Assembly: GCA_037903475.1 (NCBI GenBank)
Contig: JBAJFG010000015.1
Coordinates: 2,108,001 to 2,172,000 of the forward strand
From: Ancylostoma caninum
Lineage: Eukaryota; Nematoda; Chromadorea; Rhabditida; Ancylostomatidae
Direction: 5' to 3'
DNA length: 64,000 nucleotides
Both the position numbers and the translations under genes were made by a program. The notes below the pieces were generated by a model, which did no database searches, had not been told where the DNA came from, and saw only the letters and a program-made list of their open reading frames with translations. This document shows, piece by piece, positions 44,761 to 57,527 of this stretch; within the stretch, counting starts at the first letter, position 1, and every line of letters begins with the position of its first letter.

Positions 44761-47373
44761 GTGCCAAGGAGATCACCTGGAATAATTGATCCCATATCAT
44801 TGGACATTGATCAATCCTGCTAATCCTTGATGTATTGTGAGCACCATATGTGCCTAAGTATCTAACAATTCCCAGCAAATTTTTCAACTCTATTATTGAT
44901 TTTATTGATCAAGAGGACCCCTCTCCCTTGGATTCCCACCGAGTGGGTCTTTCCTGCAAGGAATGTGTTTTCGCCAGTACTTTTGGTACATCACGGCTGG
45001 TCCACGGCGGACGAGTTGTCCTCGAATACGATTAATGTATCATTCAATTGTCGTTCTTCCAAGTGACAATCTACGCGTGTCTGCCTGGCTAACACGGAGT
45101 GCTTTGAGTGACAAGTCGTTCTGTTGTTTGTTACGACTCGTTGCATCTGTTAGGATTAGTGCCGTATTGCGGGTTAGCAATTACCCGAGGGTTACCATTG
45201 ATTGACTGACCAAGGAGATCTCCTTTGGTTTTTAAATAGGCACTGATTCTACGAGTTTTTGCCAGAAACCCAGTGAAAATTAGGGTTAGGACACTCGATG
45301 CTGACCTGCTTCCATTAGTCTCTCCTCTTCAACGATTATTGATTGATTGCTAGTGTCTCTAAGTACGCCTGTACGTGTCCTAAGGTGCTCTCCGATGTTA
45401 GTCTGCATTGATCTCCGCCTGTCTCATCAATAACAGCGATGAGGACAACTGTTCATGGGGCCGGACACGAATGCCCCGCAAACTTTCGAAACCAAACTCG
45501 CTTTCTTTTTGATTTCGCTGTGTTTTTGTGATGGTCAGAGACGCAGAGGAAAGTGCTCTGCCAGTGTATTTACATAATCCTTTTCAATTCCACCAACTCG
45601 TTGATAATTCCACTATTCAACCAGTATTTTCGCATTTTGTAGTTGGAGTCGTCTACTTCGCCTGATTTTCCCACTTTAACAGCATTTTTTTTCTGTGACA
45701 TCTCTACATTTGGCGCAGTGGGCGGAGCGTATCCTGGCCACCATTGGTGAAATCGTTCGACGAAGCATCTCCTGTGAAAATCATATTTTTTGCCATATTC
45801 GCTGCCTATCCACGCCGTGGACCAAGAAGGACATCCAAACCAACCACTTATAGGTTTAGCTCCGCCCACCCTCTCAGAAACCAGTCTTCCGATAATCGAG
45901 TCGCGACTTCTTCTACCTGTTTGTCATACTTTTTATGGGGTGCACTTGAGAATGCGGTAAAGGCAATTTTGGCTGTGTGACAGCTATACCTAGCCGAGCA
46001 GTATTACGTTGTGATAATTGACCAATCAGGGGTAGGTAGCCACACCCTCTCTGTACCAAATGATCCCACAGATTAGCAATCTCATCACGCTGCTTGTTCT
46101 TTTATGGCATAGTAAATGCGCTTTACTCTTTTTTTGGACTTTACGTTTTTTCTCCGAACAGTTGCTTTTGGTGGCCTCTCATTGGTTGAGAATTAGAAGC
46201 CCCGCCCATTTCGATCGTTGGTGGTCCAACTCCATGGGAAGTATATCTTTCATCTGGCTTTCTTTGGCTGTTAGTACTGCTGAATTACTTTTCTCTGCTT
46301 CTCTTCACCCTCCATGGGTTCTTCGATTCTTTCGCGTCGGAATTTTCCGTGCCATCGATTCCTCCATAAAAACTTCTTCCATTTAAAAATTCCTTATGCT
46401 GCGATACGTTTCCAGCAATTGGTGTCGCTGCCCTTCAAGAGGCTGAGCCGTATTAGGTGAAACGCTTTTTGCACTGAGTAAAAAGACAGAATTTGGTTTA
46501 CGCATTAGTCTCCCCCTTTTGAGAACGTCTCAGCCGCCATGAAAACATGAGAACTCGTCCAAAACCATTCAATTATATGCTCTTGTACTTTATTCACAGG
46601 TCTCTCGCTTAGTCCAGGCATAATTCCTGGAAACTAGGCTGTTCTTCGCCGAATTGCGCCCAATGCGGGCTTTACCCGTCTAAGAATATAATTACTGCGT
46701 TGAGTTCCCCTTGGAAAAACAGGTGATTAACGCAAGCTCCGCCCACTTTGCAATTCTTTCGTCTGCGGGTGGTGCACTTCATTGTGGCGTTTTCTGTTTT
46801 GTGAGTGTTCTTCTTGGAAGCGTTGGCGGCAATTTCAAACTTATTGATTTTTTTGCTGATCTAAGTGTTTTTCGCTCTCTAGGGGAAAACACTTCTTCCC
46901 AGATCACAACCCCCCCCCCACCCCCTCCCCGAAGTGCGAATAATTATAGAGAAGCCACTTCATTGAGACAATCACCACTGTCTAGGTGGCTGCGCTCTCC
47001 AATTAATCACGTCACTTCTCGTCGTTCTGCGTTTCTCTGCCGCCTCCGCGCTGCGCATTGTCTCTCGTGTGCTCATTTGTGCTCAATTCGCTGCTCAAAA
47101 GCCCCAAATTGGCTCTCCAGCGATTTCATTGGGCGTCGACGAAGGGCCTCATCGTAAACTGCAACATTCATCCTCGTCGAGTACCAACCGGCGTCGTAGC
47201 TGTGCTGACACCCGGCTGTCAGCAGCTGGCTGTTCTGGCAGCTGAGTTGTTTTGCTCTGAAACTCGCCTTTGTAGAAAAGTTTGTGGAAATATTAGTGTG
47301 TCAGCGAAGAGAAGCGTACTTTCGCATTGAAAGTGATTACGATAGCGTCGTGAAAAAAGCCTCATTACCCGGC
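44761..47373. other. gene-poor, with GTGGGCGGAGC-type motifs
   Basis: No exon chain found. GTGGGCGGAGC or its complement (GCTCCGCCCAC) occurs near 45718, 45855 and 46735, with a variant (GCCCCGCCCA) near 46199. A C10 tract lies at 46910-46919. Confidence 0.4.
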
Positions 47374-48200
47374 AAGTCCGTAATTGCACAAAAATAACGC
47401 CTCAGTTGCCTTGTTGCCAGTTCTCGCTTCAAACAAGTAGCTCGAAAGTCTTTTTTTTTGTGTGGTTGTTCTGAAATTTCTCTGTTCTCTTCGTTATTTG
47501 TTTTTTGGCGACAAGTTTACAGCATGTCCACAACTGCACAAGCTGCCCCATGTTTCTATTTTCCCAAATTTCTCTGCTATTCTCTGTTATTTTTCCATTG
47601 TTTTTTGAAATCATTACTATTTTCTTGGTAGCTGTAAGCAAACAGGGCCAAAATCTCAAGAAATTTTTGCTCATACAGGAGACTTCAGTAATCGAGACTC
47701 CCTCGCACGCGCTGCGCCACGCACAGCGTGACACTCTGACTGTCTGTGTATCCACATACTTTATTGACATCACCGTTCTCTTTTCCGTGCATTACTCCTG
47801 CTCGAACCTGTCCAAACATGTGAGGATGCGCGTTAATACGTGTCGTAACCCGTTGTGTTCTCTGTGTCTGAGGAAGTCCGTAATTGCACACAGAAGCCTG
47901 TCTCACAAAAAACTCCTCCTTCCTGGATGTGATACTCGTTACAGAACCGCTCTCGCCTTGTTCGATCATTCTTTGAAGCATCACCTCGTTTTCAGTCGCT
48001 GGGTTCTTCTTTTCCTTGAAAAAGTCCGCAATTGCAGAACAGCCACAGCGACAGCAACTGAGTCGCTAATGCGTCTCCATTAATTTAACCGCGAGGGTGG
48101 TTTTTCAACAGAATGAAGGGCTTTCATGTTGTGGTTCAATCGTACCATATCCGGCTATTGTGCGGTTTTTCGGAGATGTTCGGCTAGGTCCGCAATTGCA
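47374..48200 (+). repeat. cluster of AAGTCCGYAATTGCA motifs
   Basis: Same-strand copies lie at 47374 (AAGTCCGTAATTGCA), 47874 (identical), 48022 (AAGTCCGCAATTGCA) and 48187 (GGTCCGCAATTGCA). A diverged copy is at 55128 (AAGTCCGCAGTTACA). Flanks differ, so they are not a simple tandem repeat. A 192-codon open frame over this stretch is probably chance. Confidence 0.7.
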
Positions 48201-50185
48201 GAAAAATATCCGATTTTTCATGTAGAGAACGGTTATCGTAGGGAACTGATGGAAAAGTAGTATATTTTTTTTCAGAAGAGATAGAAAAATAATTTGAAAA
48301 ATAAACAGAATAAGAAAGTATTACCCGATCTAAGACTTGCATTCAAAAAATGAGTAATTATTTGATCAAGAAATTAATGAATTGACGGTAGATTCCTGGA
48401 CGGATTTCTGTGCCGTCAGTAACATCTCTAAAAAGTTTCTGAGCTAAAAGTCACTACATTTTTTAGGATCCTGTGTTTTCCACCATCCGAATGAATTATC
48501 CAGAGTTCATCGTGCTCTTTTGAGGCCTCTGAAGAGAGATTTCGTTTTTTATTAGTCATTTTTCTTGCGAATTGTCAAAACATTTTCTTTTGACTCCATT
48601 TTTCTTTTACTTATTTCCCTCACTTTATTTTTTTAAAATTACCCAGCAGTTTTTCCTGAAAATTCGCGGATTTTTCGCTAGCACGAGCTCCAACTTTCAG
48701 TACGTAGGTGCGCATTATTCTGCACTACTTCCTTATTTTACTAGTTAACTACCACGATAGCATAGTAATTCAGCTCCAGCAACTCGAAAAGCCTTTGAAA
48801 ACACTCCAATGCCTTAGCCATTTGGAATGGCTCCGCCCCTCGGGCTTTTTCTGGAGTGGCAGGTGGCTGTGGATGTTTTGAGCGAAATGCACAGTGGCGC
48901 AGGTGCCACTGAGCAATTGTGCCGGCTCTGCACAGGGATTTGAAGAGCTGATGATGGATCGTTGGGTGGATTTATATTTTTTGGTTAGGTGCGGTCTTCC
49001 TGGAGATCTGCACTGGATCCAGGAGAAGGAGATAACCTGACTCTCCTGCTTGAAGTATTGAGCCCCTAATTTTTAAGAGTTATGAATGCCCCACGGAGTT
49101 AGTTCTTACTACCATCAGAAAGTTCTTCGAATAAGCTTTCCGAAAATTGTCTAGTTCTCAGGACACTCTGCGTGGGCTGCTCTCTCTCAGCTGTGCTAAA
49201 TATGGTTATTTAAAGTGGAACAAATGTGATGAATTACGTAATTTGTCATCATTTCGGGGGGGGGGGGGGGAGGGGGGAGGGTAAAGTTCTAAAGTATGTG
49301 AATCCCTCAGGAACGTGTTGCTTGGTGCTAAAAAAAGCCTATAAAGGAAAATAAAGCTAAAAAGCTAAAAAAATCGCTAGGATAGTTAGAAAATACTACC
49401 AGTTTTTTGTTCAATATTCACTTGTTTATAGTTTATTTGTTTGTTTATGAATTTATTTGCTTGTTATTTTACATTTTATATTAAATTATTCATTTGTTTT
49501 TTTTATTTATTTCATTGTACAGCTTCTGAATAATTATTCAAATTACATGCAAATAAACAGAAATTCTCTCCCCCCACCCTTCTATGTCGAAGCTTTATTT
49601 ATCGGACTGCTCAAAATTTTCAAGATACGGCATACCACTCAAGAGCAAAATCCAGAAGAAAAAAGAAAAGTTTCTGGAAGTGGAGAGAATTTTATGAAAA
49701 ATTCCCGCGGTATATAAAAATTTCCTGTTTCCTATTCCCTACTTATGATGAGGAGAAGGGGTGCTGCGGTAGGTCGACCTCTCATTGTTCAGGATCTCTC
49801 GGGGACGTTTTCCTTCCTCCTTCTCTCTCTTTTATCTTGGAATGATTTTCATTCTTTTTTTTTTGTTGCTTTTCATCAATTCCTTCCGGACCAATCTGAT
49901 CATAGCTCGTTGATTCTCTGTTTTCGCTCGCTTTGACCCCGCTTCGCCCTCGCTTCCTGCCTCGTCCAGACGTCTGCCCTCCATATCTCTTCAGAACAGC
50001 TAATGATTGTTTATCTGTTTGCTCCTGAGCTGTTTTGCCCCTTTGGCGACGTTTTTTGCCAGGAAATATTTGAATATGTGGAGGAGACGCTGGCCTTTTC
50101 CGGCAAAACAATACCCATCTGGCGCTATAAAAATAGATGAGTTCGGATGCCAATTCGCTCACAGTAATCAAGCGATGTGAGGGTC
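48201..50185. other. gene-poor; one uncertain minus-strand frame
   Basis: A G15 tract lies at 49256-49270. On the minus strand 50171-49782 is open for 129 codons and is basic and hydrophilic (KKRRQRGKTAQEQTDKQSLA). Without splice or homology support I do not call it a gene. Confidence 0.3.
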
Positions 50186-51327
50186 GGTTCAGTTACCCAA
50201 GTTGCTGTATTTGAGGCCTATTTGCTGTTACATATCAGAGCAGTACGTGTTGTTTTGGCGAAATTAAAGTACAAGTCATGGAGAATTCTACATGATTTAC
50301 TGGAGCGTGCTTAGTAACCCTGTGCTCCCCGTAACATTCATCGACCACTCCTAGCATTCTACATTTCACGGATTTTTTGTGCTTTAAAGCTTAATGAGCT
50401 GGTTTCCCGTAGATAATTGGACCGGAACATGCCTTGTCGAGAATTTTCTTCTCAAAGCGGCTGACTTCCAGTTCACGCATCCAAGAAAGGGTCTAACTTC
50501 AGTAATATAAAAAAGAACTTGGGTAAATGAACCTGATCACCTCGCCCACACCTACCTCTGTTGTTTCCTGCTCTTCAGTTTTGGCAATCAGGAGAATTTA
50601 TCATATTGCCCATGCATTTTTACATATTTTCATTTATTTATTTCCTCTATACTCTCAATCCTCTCTCGCTTTACCTTTTCCCACCGTTCTCATTGATTTA
50701 CTGTAAGAAATTCTAAGTAAATCAATTAGATAATCTAATATGATATGGGTAAGTGAACCGGAACGCAGGCTGAGACGGTGTATGTACGGAACAAGGCAGT
50801 CATTTTTTCTTCAATTTCACTCAGAACAAGTTGAAGAGCCTTTTAAACTATGGATGCTTCCTTCTAAAGCCGTTGAAGGCTTTAATGCCCGATTTTTCTC
50901 CATCTTTCCCCTTTCTAAGTTTTCTTTTCTAATAATATAAAAAGGTGAAAGCAAAGTGTGCTAGACATTCGCTTGGGTAACTGAACCGTAGACCAGATTA
51001 GAATCTGTATGGGAAATAAATATACATGTCAATTATAGGGATGTTCTTTTTTTCTTTCCTTCTATTCCGCTTATCTCTTTTTTTCTCTTTTTCATTGTTT
51101 TTGTTTAATCCTACACTCTGCTCTGATCACGTACTCCATTCATATCCTAGATTTTTCCCTGGATTTGAACTAAACCTGTGCTTATTCTTTCACTCAGGGG
51201 CTGTGCAGCCTTTTTTTAGTCTGTGTTGGTTATGCCAGCGTCTTCAACTTGGTCCTCTCACCTTGTTCGGGGACAGGGTAGCACTAGCTTCGTTATTATG
51301 GACGATTTCGTTCAGTGTGCAGAGCCT

Positions 51328-51435
51328 TGATGCATCATCGAGATTACCCAGGGTAAACTTGATGATGTCCGTCCGAAGTTTGTGCGGTGCTAACATGTTT
51401 ACCTTGGATAATCTCACTGATCCGTGCGGCTCTGT
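51328..51435. mobile_element. TTACCC/GGGTAA-type MITE, fullest copy
   Basis: Left end GATGCATCATCGAGATTACC then CAGGGTAAAC, right end GTTTACCTTGGATAATCTCA then CTGATCCG. The two ends are imperfect inverted repeats and the interior is about 50 bp. Related copies lie elsewhere in the window. Confidence 0.65.
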
Positions 51436-52167
51436 GCTGAAGTCTCTGTTGAGCATCCGGTCGCTGGGCATCTCAGAATTTAGTTGATTTACTTTACCCA
51501 AATATAGTTGTGCCTGAGATACGTACATGGCAGTCTTATTTAGTAGGACGGTGTTCATATGGGATTCTTATGGTATCACTCGCATTGGGTAACTTAATCA
51601 GGCACCACAGTTTCGATTTTACTTCTTTACTTTTCTAGGAACTGGAACTCTTCAATTTATTTCAAATTTCTGTTTGCAGTTGCAGAATCTTGGTGGGGAT
51701 AGTTGGCAGAGTGACTTACGTGAAGAGATGCTCCACTTGTGTATCTAAACCATCTGCTCGGGTAACTAAACCATGTGGAATTAGACAAGAGCTGAAACTT
51801 GTTTACCGAGAGGGATATGAAAAAGAGAAGGAAGAGGAGAATTTTAAATTCTCGAACACTAAACCCTCTTTGACATCTCTCAGCATGTACACCAGCTTTT
51901 CTAGATTCGCTTCTTGAAAGTGCCAGAGTAATAAAGTAAACACGTGCAAATAAATGTGTAAATATTAGTATAGGGGCTTTTTTGAGAAATATTCAGCTGT
52001 TTTTCAATATCCTCTTCGTGAATTGGAACAACCCTTAAAGCCTTAGCGTATCTGGTTTTTTCCTTGTTTGGCGCAGCTCTGAGTGTAAATAAATAAATAA
52101 ACGTACAAAAATAAACACTGAAAAATAGACATATTAACATACACATGAACGTCCTGACTTCCACTGG

Positions 52168-52286
52168 TTCGCCTGCATCAGTGGGTTACCTAGGGTAAAG
52201 GTGTTAACAAGCTCCAACTTTCATGAAAATTGACGTCAACCGTCAACCCATTTACCTTGTGTAATCTAAGTCATGTATCCGGCACT
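52168..52286. mobile_element. TTACCC/GGGTAA-type MITE copy
   Basis: Left end CTGCATCAGTGGGTTACCTA then GGGTAAAGGTGTTAAC, right end CATTTACCTTGTGTAATCTA then TGTATCCGG. Same end structure and size as the copy at 51328. Confidence 0.6.
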
Positions 52287-52521
52287 GGATAACTTCTTTC
52301 TCCTCCAGAAATCCTAGAAATCTACAGATGGAGCGATGAAAGCGGAATCGGGTTCTTCGGCCTAAAATTTCTCCATGTTTCTATTCCTCTATGATCTCAG
52401 AGAACTCCGAAGCTTGGTTAAACTTGGGTAATTGAACCATGAAGTGTCGTTATTGTTGTAAAGTAATTAGTCTCTGCTTAGTTCGCGATTTCTGATGGCT
52501 TTTCTTCAGTCAGCTGGTAGT

Positions 52522-52546
52522 TCTCTCTCTCTCTCTCTCTCTCTCT
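52522..52546. repeat. (CT)n microsatellite
   Basis: About 12 CT units. Confidence 0.95.
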
Positions 52547-54454
52547 TAACAGATGAGACATGCTAACCCTTTCACCATTTTTTTTGAATTTCAAATTTAT
52601 ACTTTTCAAATCGCACAATGAGCAATATTTTCCTCTACTTCCGCGTCATTTCCGGGTATGAATCCGGTATTTTTTCCTGTTTCTCGCGCTCCAGTGACCC
52701 TCAGCACTCGATCACTTAGCAACTGCATGTAGCGTTTTCCCGGCAATGGTTCGGTCAAGCAAACCGCCCCGCATATGCTTGCCGAAATGAAATTCGTCGT
52801 TGCTCTCTGCTTGTCTGGCTTCTCCTATCCGCACACACTTACTCGCCTCTTGCTTTCATTATTTTCATTACCCTCCTCCCATCCACCATGTCATAGCGTC
52901 CAAGTCGATAGCGCTCGTAAACCACCACGAAATGCCTTAATCAACTCGGTTATGTTTTGGGAGCTATCATTCACTGCAGGCCCATCTAATCGATATTGAT
53001 TTTTCCAATTTTTTTGGACATTCAGCGGGTGAATTTGATTATAAATGCATGGCTACTGCACGTGCGCAAAAATTAGATTTATGCTCTGTTGACATGCTGA
53101 GCACCGTTCCGTTAAGTTAGAATGCTAGCCGGCTGTGGTTCAGTGGTGACGTGTCCCAGAAGTCCGGTACGGGCGAATATAACCACCTTGACAAATTTTT
53201 CACCAATACTCCATACTCCACACCCAGTTTCCCCATGCCTAATGTCGCAAAATAAGTTCGTGTGCTAAACAACCAATCACACTTGCTGCGGTTAACCATT
53301 GACCAATGACAGAGTTCGCAAAGAATTATCGATTGGTTCATGCTATATTTGGAGACTTCTGTAATATTAAAAGTTGTTCACAGTGTAATTTACATATATT
53401 AAATATGTGTATATTAATTTATTTGAATTTTCATCTTTCCAAGTATGTCCACTGGTTTTGCGTTGCCTGTACCCCCCCCCAACCCCCTCTTCCCCGCACT
53501 GCGTACCTGACTTTTGAGCCAGTTCTGGAAAAAGTGACGTCACTGACGTTCACATTTTTTTACTTGTGACGTCACATTTTGGTTTTGGAAACTCCTTTTT
53601 ATTCTTCTGCTTCATAGGATATTTGAATACAGTGAGGTGGTTCCAAATTTTTCGTCAGACGTAGCTCGGCTCCATTCCCCCAATCAATATATCGATCGTC
53701 TTCCCTATTGGTTGATCTTCGAACTTGTGTTCGCATGCGCTCTTAGCACATTTTGGAGGACCAATGATGTTTAATGATTTTTGAAAAAAAAACGAATGAA
53801 ATCTGCGTTTACCGTCGCCTCACCCCTATTTTTCCAAAAAGAATTTTTTTGCCTACAATTTTTTCCGCTTTCTTCCTGAAATAATGTTTCCTTGGTTGCT
53901 GACCGTTATAAATATTCGTTTGTTTCTCACATATTTTTCACACAGGGAGTAAAATTAGATTTCGGACGGTTCCAAAAAATATCAGCCATTGCGACGCATG
54001 CACAGGATCGCCACATTTATCATTTTTTGCTCTCGCCCTCTCATTATCTACTGAAATCTCGCATTTTCACTCGTTTTGCCACCTGGTGGGCGTGGCATCG
54101 ACCAGCTCATCAATCATTACTCGCTGGCTCCGCCCATCGATTGTCTTATTCATTGTGTTCGACATTCCGTGCATACATACAATGATGAATCCGCACAATT
54201 TGCTCTGTTGTCCATTCATAACGATTTGCAATTTCAGCCGCTACGACCGCTCAACATGTGGAGCAAAATCACTTCACATATAGGTGAGTTCGGTTTGATT
54301 GTCAATCAATAATTGATCGTTTTTCAAATCACTCTACTCAATTATTTAATCCTAAGCAGTTGTGTAGGCATTGAAATGTATCGTTTTTGTTCGTGGGTTC
54401 GCAGTACATTTGAGTTTCTCGTGAAAAATCTGTTATTCTGGTTGGAGAGGCGGG
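52547..54454. other. gene-poor, nothing firm
   Basis: Only short open frames. GGGCGTGGC and GCTCCGCCCA motifs occur near 54088 and 54130. Confidence 0.35.
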
Positions 54455-54575
54455 TAATTTCATACCCATGGGTAATAGCTTGGTTCGAACAAGATCGCGC
54501 AAGCATTAACAGGTTAGTCTGAAAACGTTGACAAGTTTACCATGGGTAATCTCAGTGATGCATCTGGGACTGGTA
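54455..54575. mobile_element. TTACCC/GGGTAA-type MITE copy
   Basis: Left part TCATACCCATGGGTAATAGC, right end GTTTACCATGGGTAATCTCA then GTGATGCATCTGGG. The right end matches the family consensus well and the left end is diverged. Confidence 0.55.
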
Positions 54576-54904
54576 GGGTAGGCTATAGTGGCTCTCCCCA
54601 GTTGTTGCTAGTGTAGTTTTTTTTTTCTGTTTTTAATGTCATGTATTACTTTAGCTCTGTTTTGAAGTGGTTTTTTTTAAATTTAAGGTTCATGAAAATG
54701 TTTTTTGTAAAAAAATACATTTTCCGCTTTAAAAAAAGGCCGACAAGGTGGTGGGCGGAGTCTATCCCTCAACTTTTTTGGTGAAAATATGCAACTCCTC
54801 TCTAGCAAGCACCTTTGTTGGAAATAATGTATGCGCTATTGAAAACAAGCATATCTGTATAGAGACGTTTGAATTTCGCTTTATTTCATAGAAATATTAG
54901 CCTG

Positions 54905-54985
54905 AAGCCTCACCGAGGATCGAACCCGCACCGGATTTCGCCGGCGTGACATCCAGCGCCTTTAGTCACTGAGCTATACCAGCCC
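54905..54985 (-). repeat. tRNA-like sequence (pseudo-tRNA or SINE head)
   Basis: On the minus strand it reads GGGCTGGTATAGCTCAGTGA (A box), and further on TGCGGGTTCGATCCTCGG (B box, T stem with four of five pairs). The acceptor ends do not pair, and the anticodon arm is irregular, so it is not a functional tRNA gene by eye. It is the most tRNA-like locus in the window. Confidence 0.6.
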
Positions 54986-57527
54986 TTTAATTGGAGAGTG
55001 AATGGAAGCAATTTCCTTCTCTTTGGAAGGTTTTTATTGTTCGTACTGGATAGAAATAGAACAAGTATTGTTCAGCGCTCAAGGAATATTCGCAGACCTA
55101 CCACATTTATTAAAATTACAACTTCGCAAGTCCGCAGTTACAGAAGTAACATAATTTGACAGTAGCAATACTTGTGCCACTAGATTTTTGAATTTCTTCA
55201 TTCCTTTGTGAACAAATTTTGGTGGTTATTGGGTCAAACCTGATTTATTCTTTCTAGGCAGTAATGAAATCCTCCCAACACTTCCCTGTCCACTTTCAGC
55301 AAAATATTACCGAATGCTGCGCTAATAGCCCTGGCTCACCCAAGAATTTTGTGCTCTCTTTCCTAGAACAGATTTTGAGGCAATAGACCTATTTTAAGGG
55401 AAGTATTTGTGAGGCGAGCAATCGTTGAATGTTTCCTGATTCCTGCCTGAATTGTTTCCTGTTCGCTGTCCTTAGCGCTATGCGGGAGTGGGCGGGGCCT
55501 AAATACCATGTGACTATTTGGTTCCTCTTCGTAAGGAAAAAGATTTGATAAAAGGGTGAAATAATGACATTAGGTGTTTATAAGGTAGATATTCTAAGAC
55601 ATTCATGAGCATATCATAAATCTGACATAAAAAGGTCTTCATACGGTATTAAAAATCAGACTCCCACGGCTGTTTACGTTTATGATCTCCTAGAGGCCCC
55701 ATGGCTCATTGGAGTTATCCAGAGTAAACGTGTTAACCCCCAAATTTACCAACCGTTATCATGGGCTTCGACAGATTTACCCTGATTGATCCCAATAATG
55801 CATCCAGGGGCAGATTTCTCCATCTCTAGTTGTGCCTTGTGGGAAATTCTAGTTTCAAGACAGTTATGCAAGAAAAATACCTCGCAAGAAAAAGTTGTAT
55901 ACATTTTTTAGTGCACGTACCTCAACACTTGCTTCCTAAGTTTTTCCCGGTACTTTTTCCAAATCCTTTTCCCATAAAAGAGGATAGTATTAGCTTGTGA
56001 ATTCTTGGTTTTTACCTAGAAGAACACTTCCCCACTCTTCTTTGGGCCCAAGTTCCCTGGACATCACCCATTTTTTGCTTCATCTCTGTTCTGTAGCGGA
56101 AACGCATCACGTAGGTGCCCCTATGTACTGTACCATTTACGTTCTTTTTGTTTTTTTTTCACATTTTTTACCGTATCATATTTGGGTGTGGGCGGAGCCT
56201 ATTCTCCTCTTGGATCATTGAATGAATTGTCAGTACGATAATTTCTCGGGATTTTCATTAAAATAAACGCGTTTCTCAAGAATTTTCGGGAAAAAACGAG
56301 AGGAAGAGTGGAATCGTATAAGAAAGGAAATATTCGGAAGAAATACTTACATGAGTAAGCAGCTGGTTACGACATACATCATTCACCAAAGTCTTCTGTG
56401 AAAAAAAGAAAAAAACAGATGAGGAAAATTATCTAGAACAGAGACATTGCAAAAAATGTGTTGTTCCCGTGCTCGCTCCGCACATTCGGGCAAGTACCTC
56501 TTTTTCAGCCCCTCTTCCTCCTCTAGATGTGCTTTCTCCTCTAATTACAGCACAACTTGTCGTCTCTAGAGATTTTTTCCCGATTCTCAACAATTCTCGA
56601 TGTCGTTCCGGATGTTCTAGGGGAAATTCTTGCCTTGCGGCTAATTCTTGCTGTCACGCGATCATTTGTTGGCCTTTGACGGTCAAAAAACATCCCGACA
56701 TTAGCGATCAGCTAGCGTTTTAATTAGGCTCATAAGAAGGTTAGGACGCTGTTGGAGGGGTCGCCAAGAAGTTTTGCATTGGGGCCTTCCGGCTCTTTAT
56801 TGTTATTGTTATTATGGCCGTTTGTTTCTCTGTTTCAGCTAATTATCTTTAATTTTTGTATTTTTAGTATAATAGACCGAGAAATGTGTTTGGTAACTAG
56901 AACTGTCAATCACAACAGCCTGTAGATCTGTTGGAGTAACAACTTACTCCATAGTCATCCAGACCATGACCTTGACACCTTAACACGTTCAATTCAGTGC
57001 GATGGCAAGATTTTTTTTATTTAATTTTAGAAACAAAAATTTATTTTGTTAGAGATCAGGAAGTATAAATCAATATAATCAATAGTGTAATGTACCAAAT
57101 TCCCAAATTTCGCTGCTTTTTGGCTTTCTGAGTCTTACTACATACTTCTGAAAACTTTTGTTAGAACTGTTCGCTCTTTGTATGAAATCTTCTGTTTAAC
57201 GAAGAAAAATGATAGAGATAAATGAGAAAGGAAAAAATATTAAAATAATTAATAATAATTAACAATAAAAAATAAAAACAATGAAAAAAGAAGATTTGTG
57301 TCCACTCTTTGTATTGATAACATGCATCTCCTGAATATTTCATAGTTTTCCCATTTGTGGATCCCGTTCAATGACCCATTTCATCTCAATTCCTCCACTT
57401 TTCCTATTTTTCTGCTTCCTCTCTTTTTTTTTGGAACGAATAATGACACTGGAACAAGACTGCTTACAATCTAAGGATAATCTACGGAATCTAAGCATAA
57501 TTTCTGGAGGATTTTGCTGCATTTCAG
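54986..57527. other. gene-poor upstream of the 57.5-kb gene
   Basis: Upstream exons of the next gene should lie here or further left, because its first visible exon starts in phase 1. I could not identify them. GTGGGCGGGGC (55490) and GTGGGCGGAGC (56188) motifs occur. Confidence 0.35.
55698..55815. mobile_element. TTACCC/GGGTAA-type MITE copy
   Basis: Left end GGAGTTATCCAGAGTAAACG then TGTTAACCCC, right end AGATTTACCCTGATTGATCC then AATGCATCCAGG. Same architecture as the copy at 51328. Confidence 0.55.

Larger units (their letters stand above)
50186..52438. repeat. seven SL1-like 15-19-mers in genomic DNA
   Basis: Copies resemble the nematode spliced leader SL1 (GGTTTAATTACCCAAGTTTG) or its complement. 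They are at 50186-50201 (plus, GGTTCAGTTACCCAAG) and on the minus strand at 50518-50533, 50745-50759, 50972-50987, 51584-51599, 51757-51772 and 52420-52438. The last matches SL1 in 18 of 19 bases. None is followed by a clear SL-RNA donor and Sm-site layout, so they are not obvious SL RNA genes. Sequence between copies is not tandem. Confidence 0.6.

Noticed and set aside
47505..48083. 192-codon plus-strand frame.
   Set aside because: Spans three copies of the AAGTCCGYAATTGCA motif, has a Leu/Ser/His-rich chance-like composition and no splice support.
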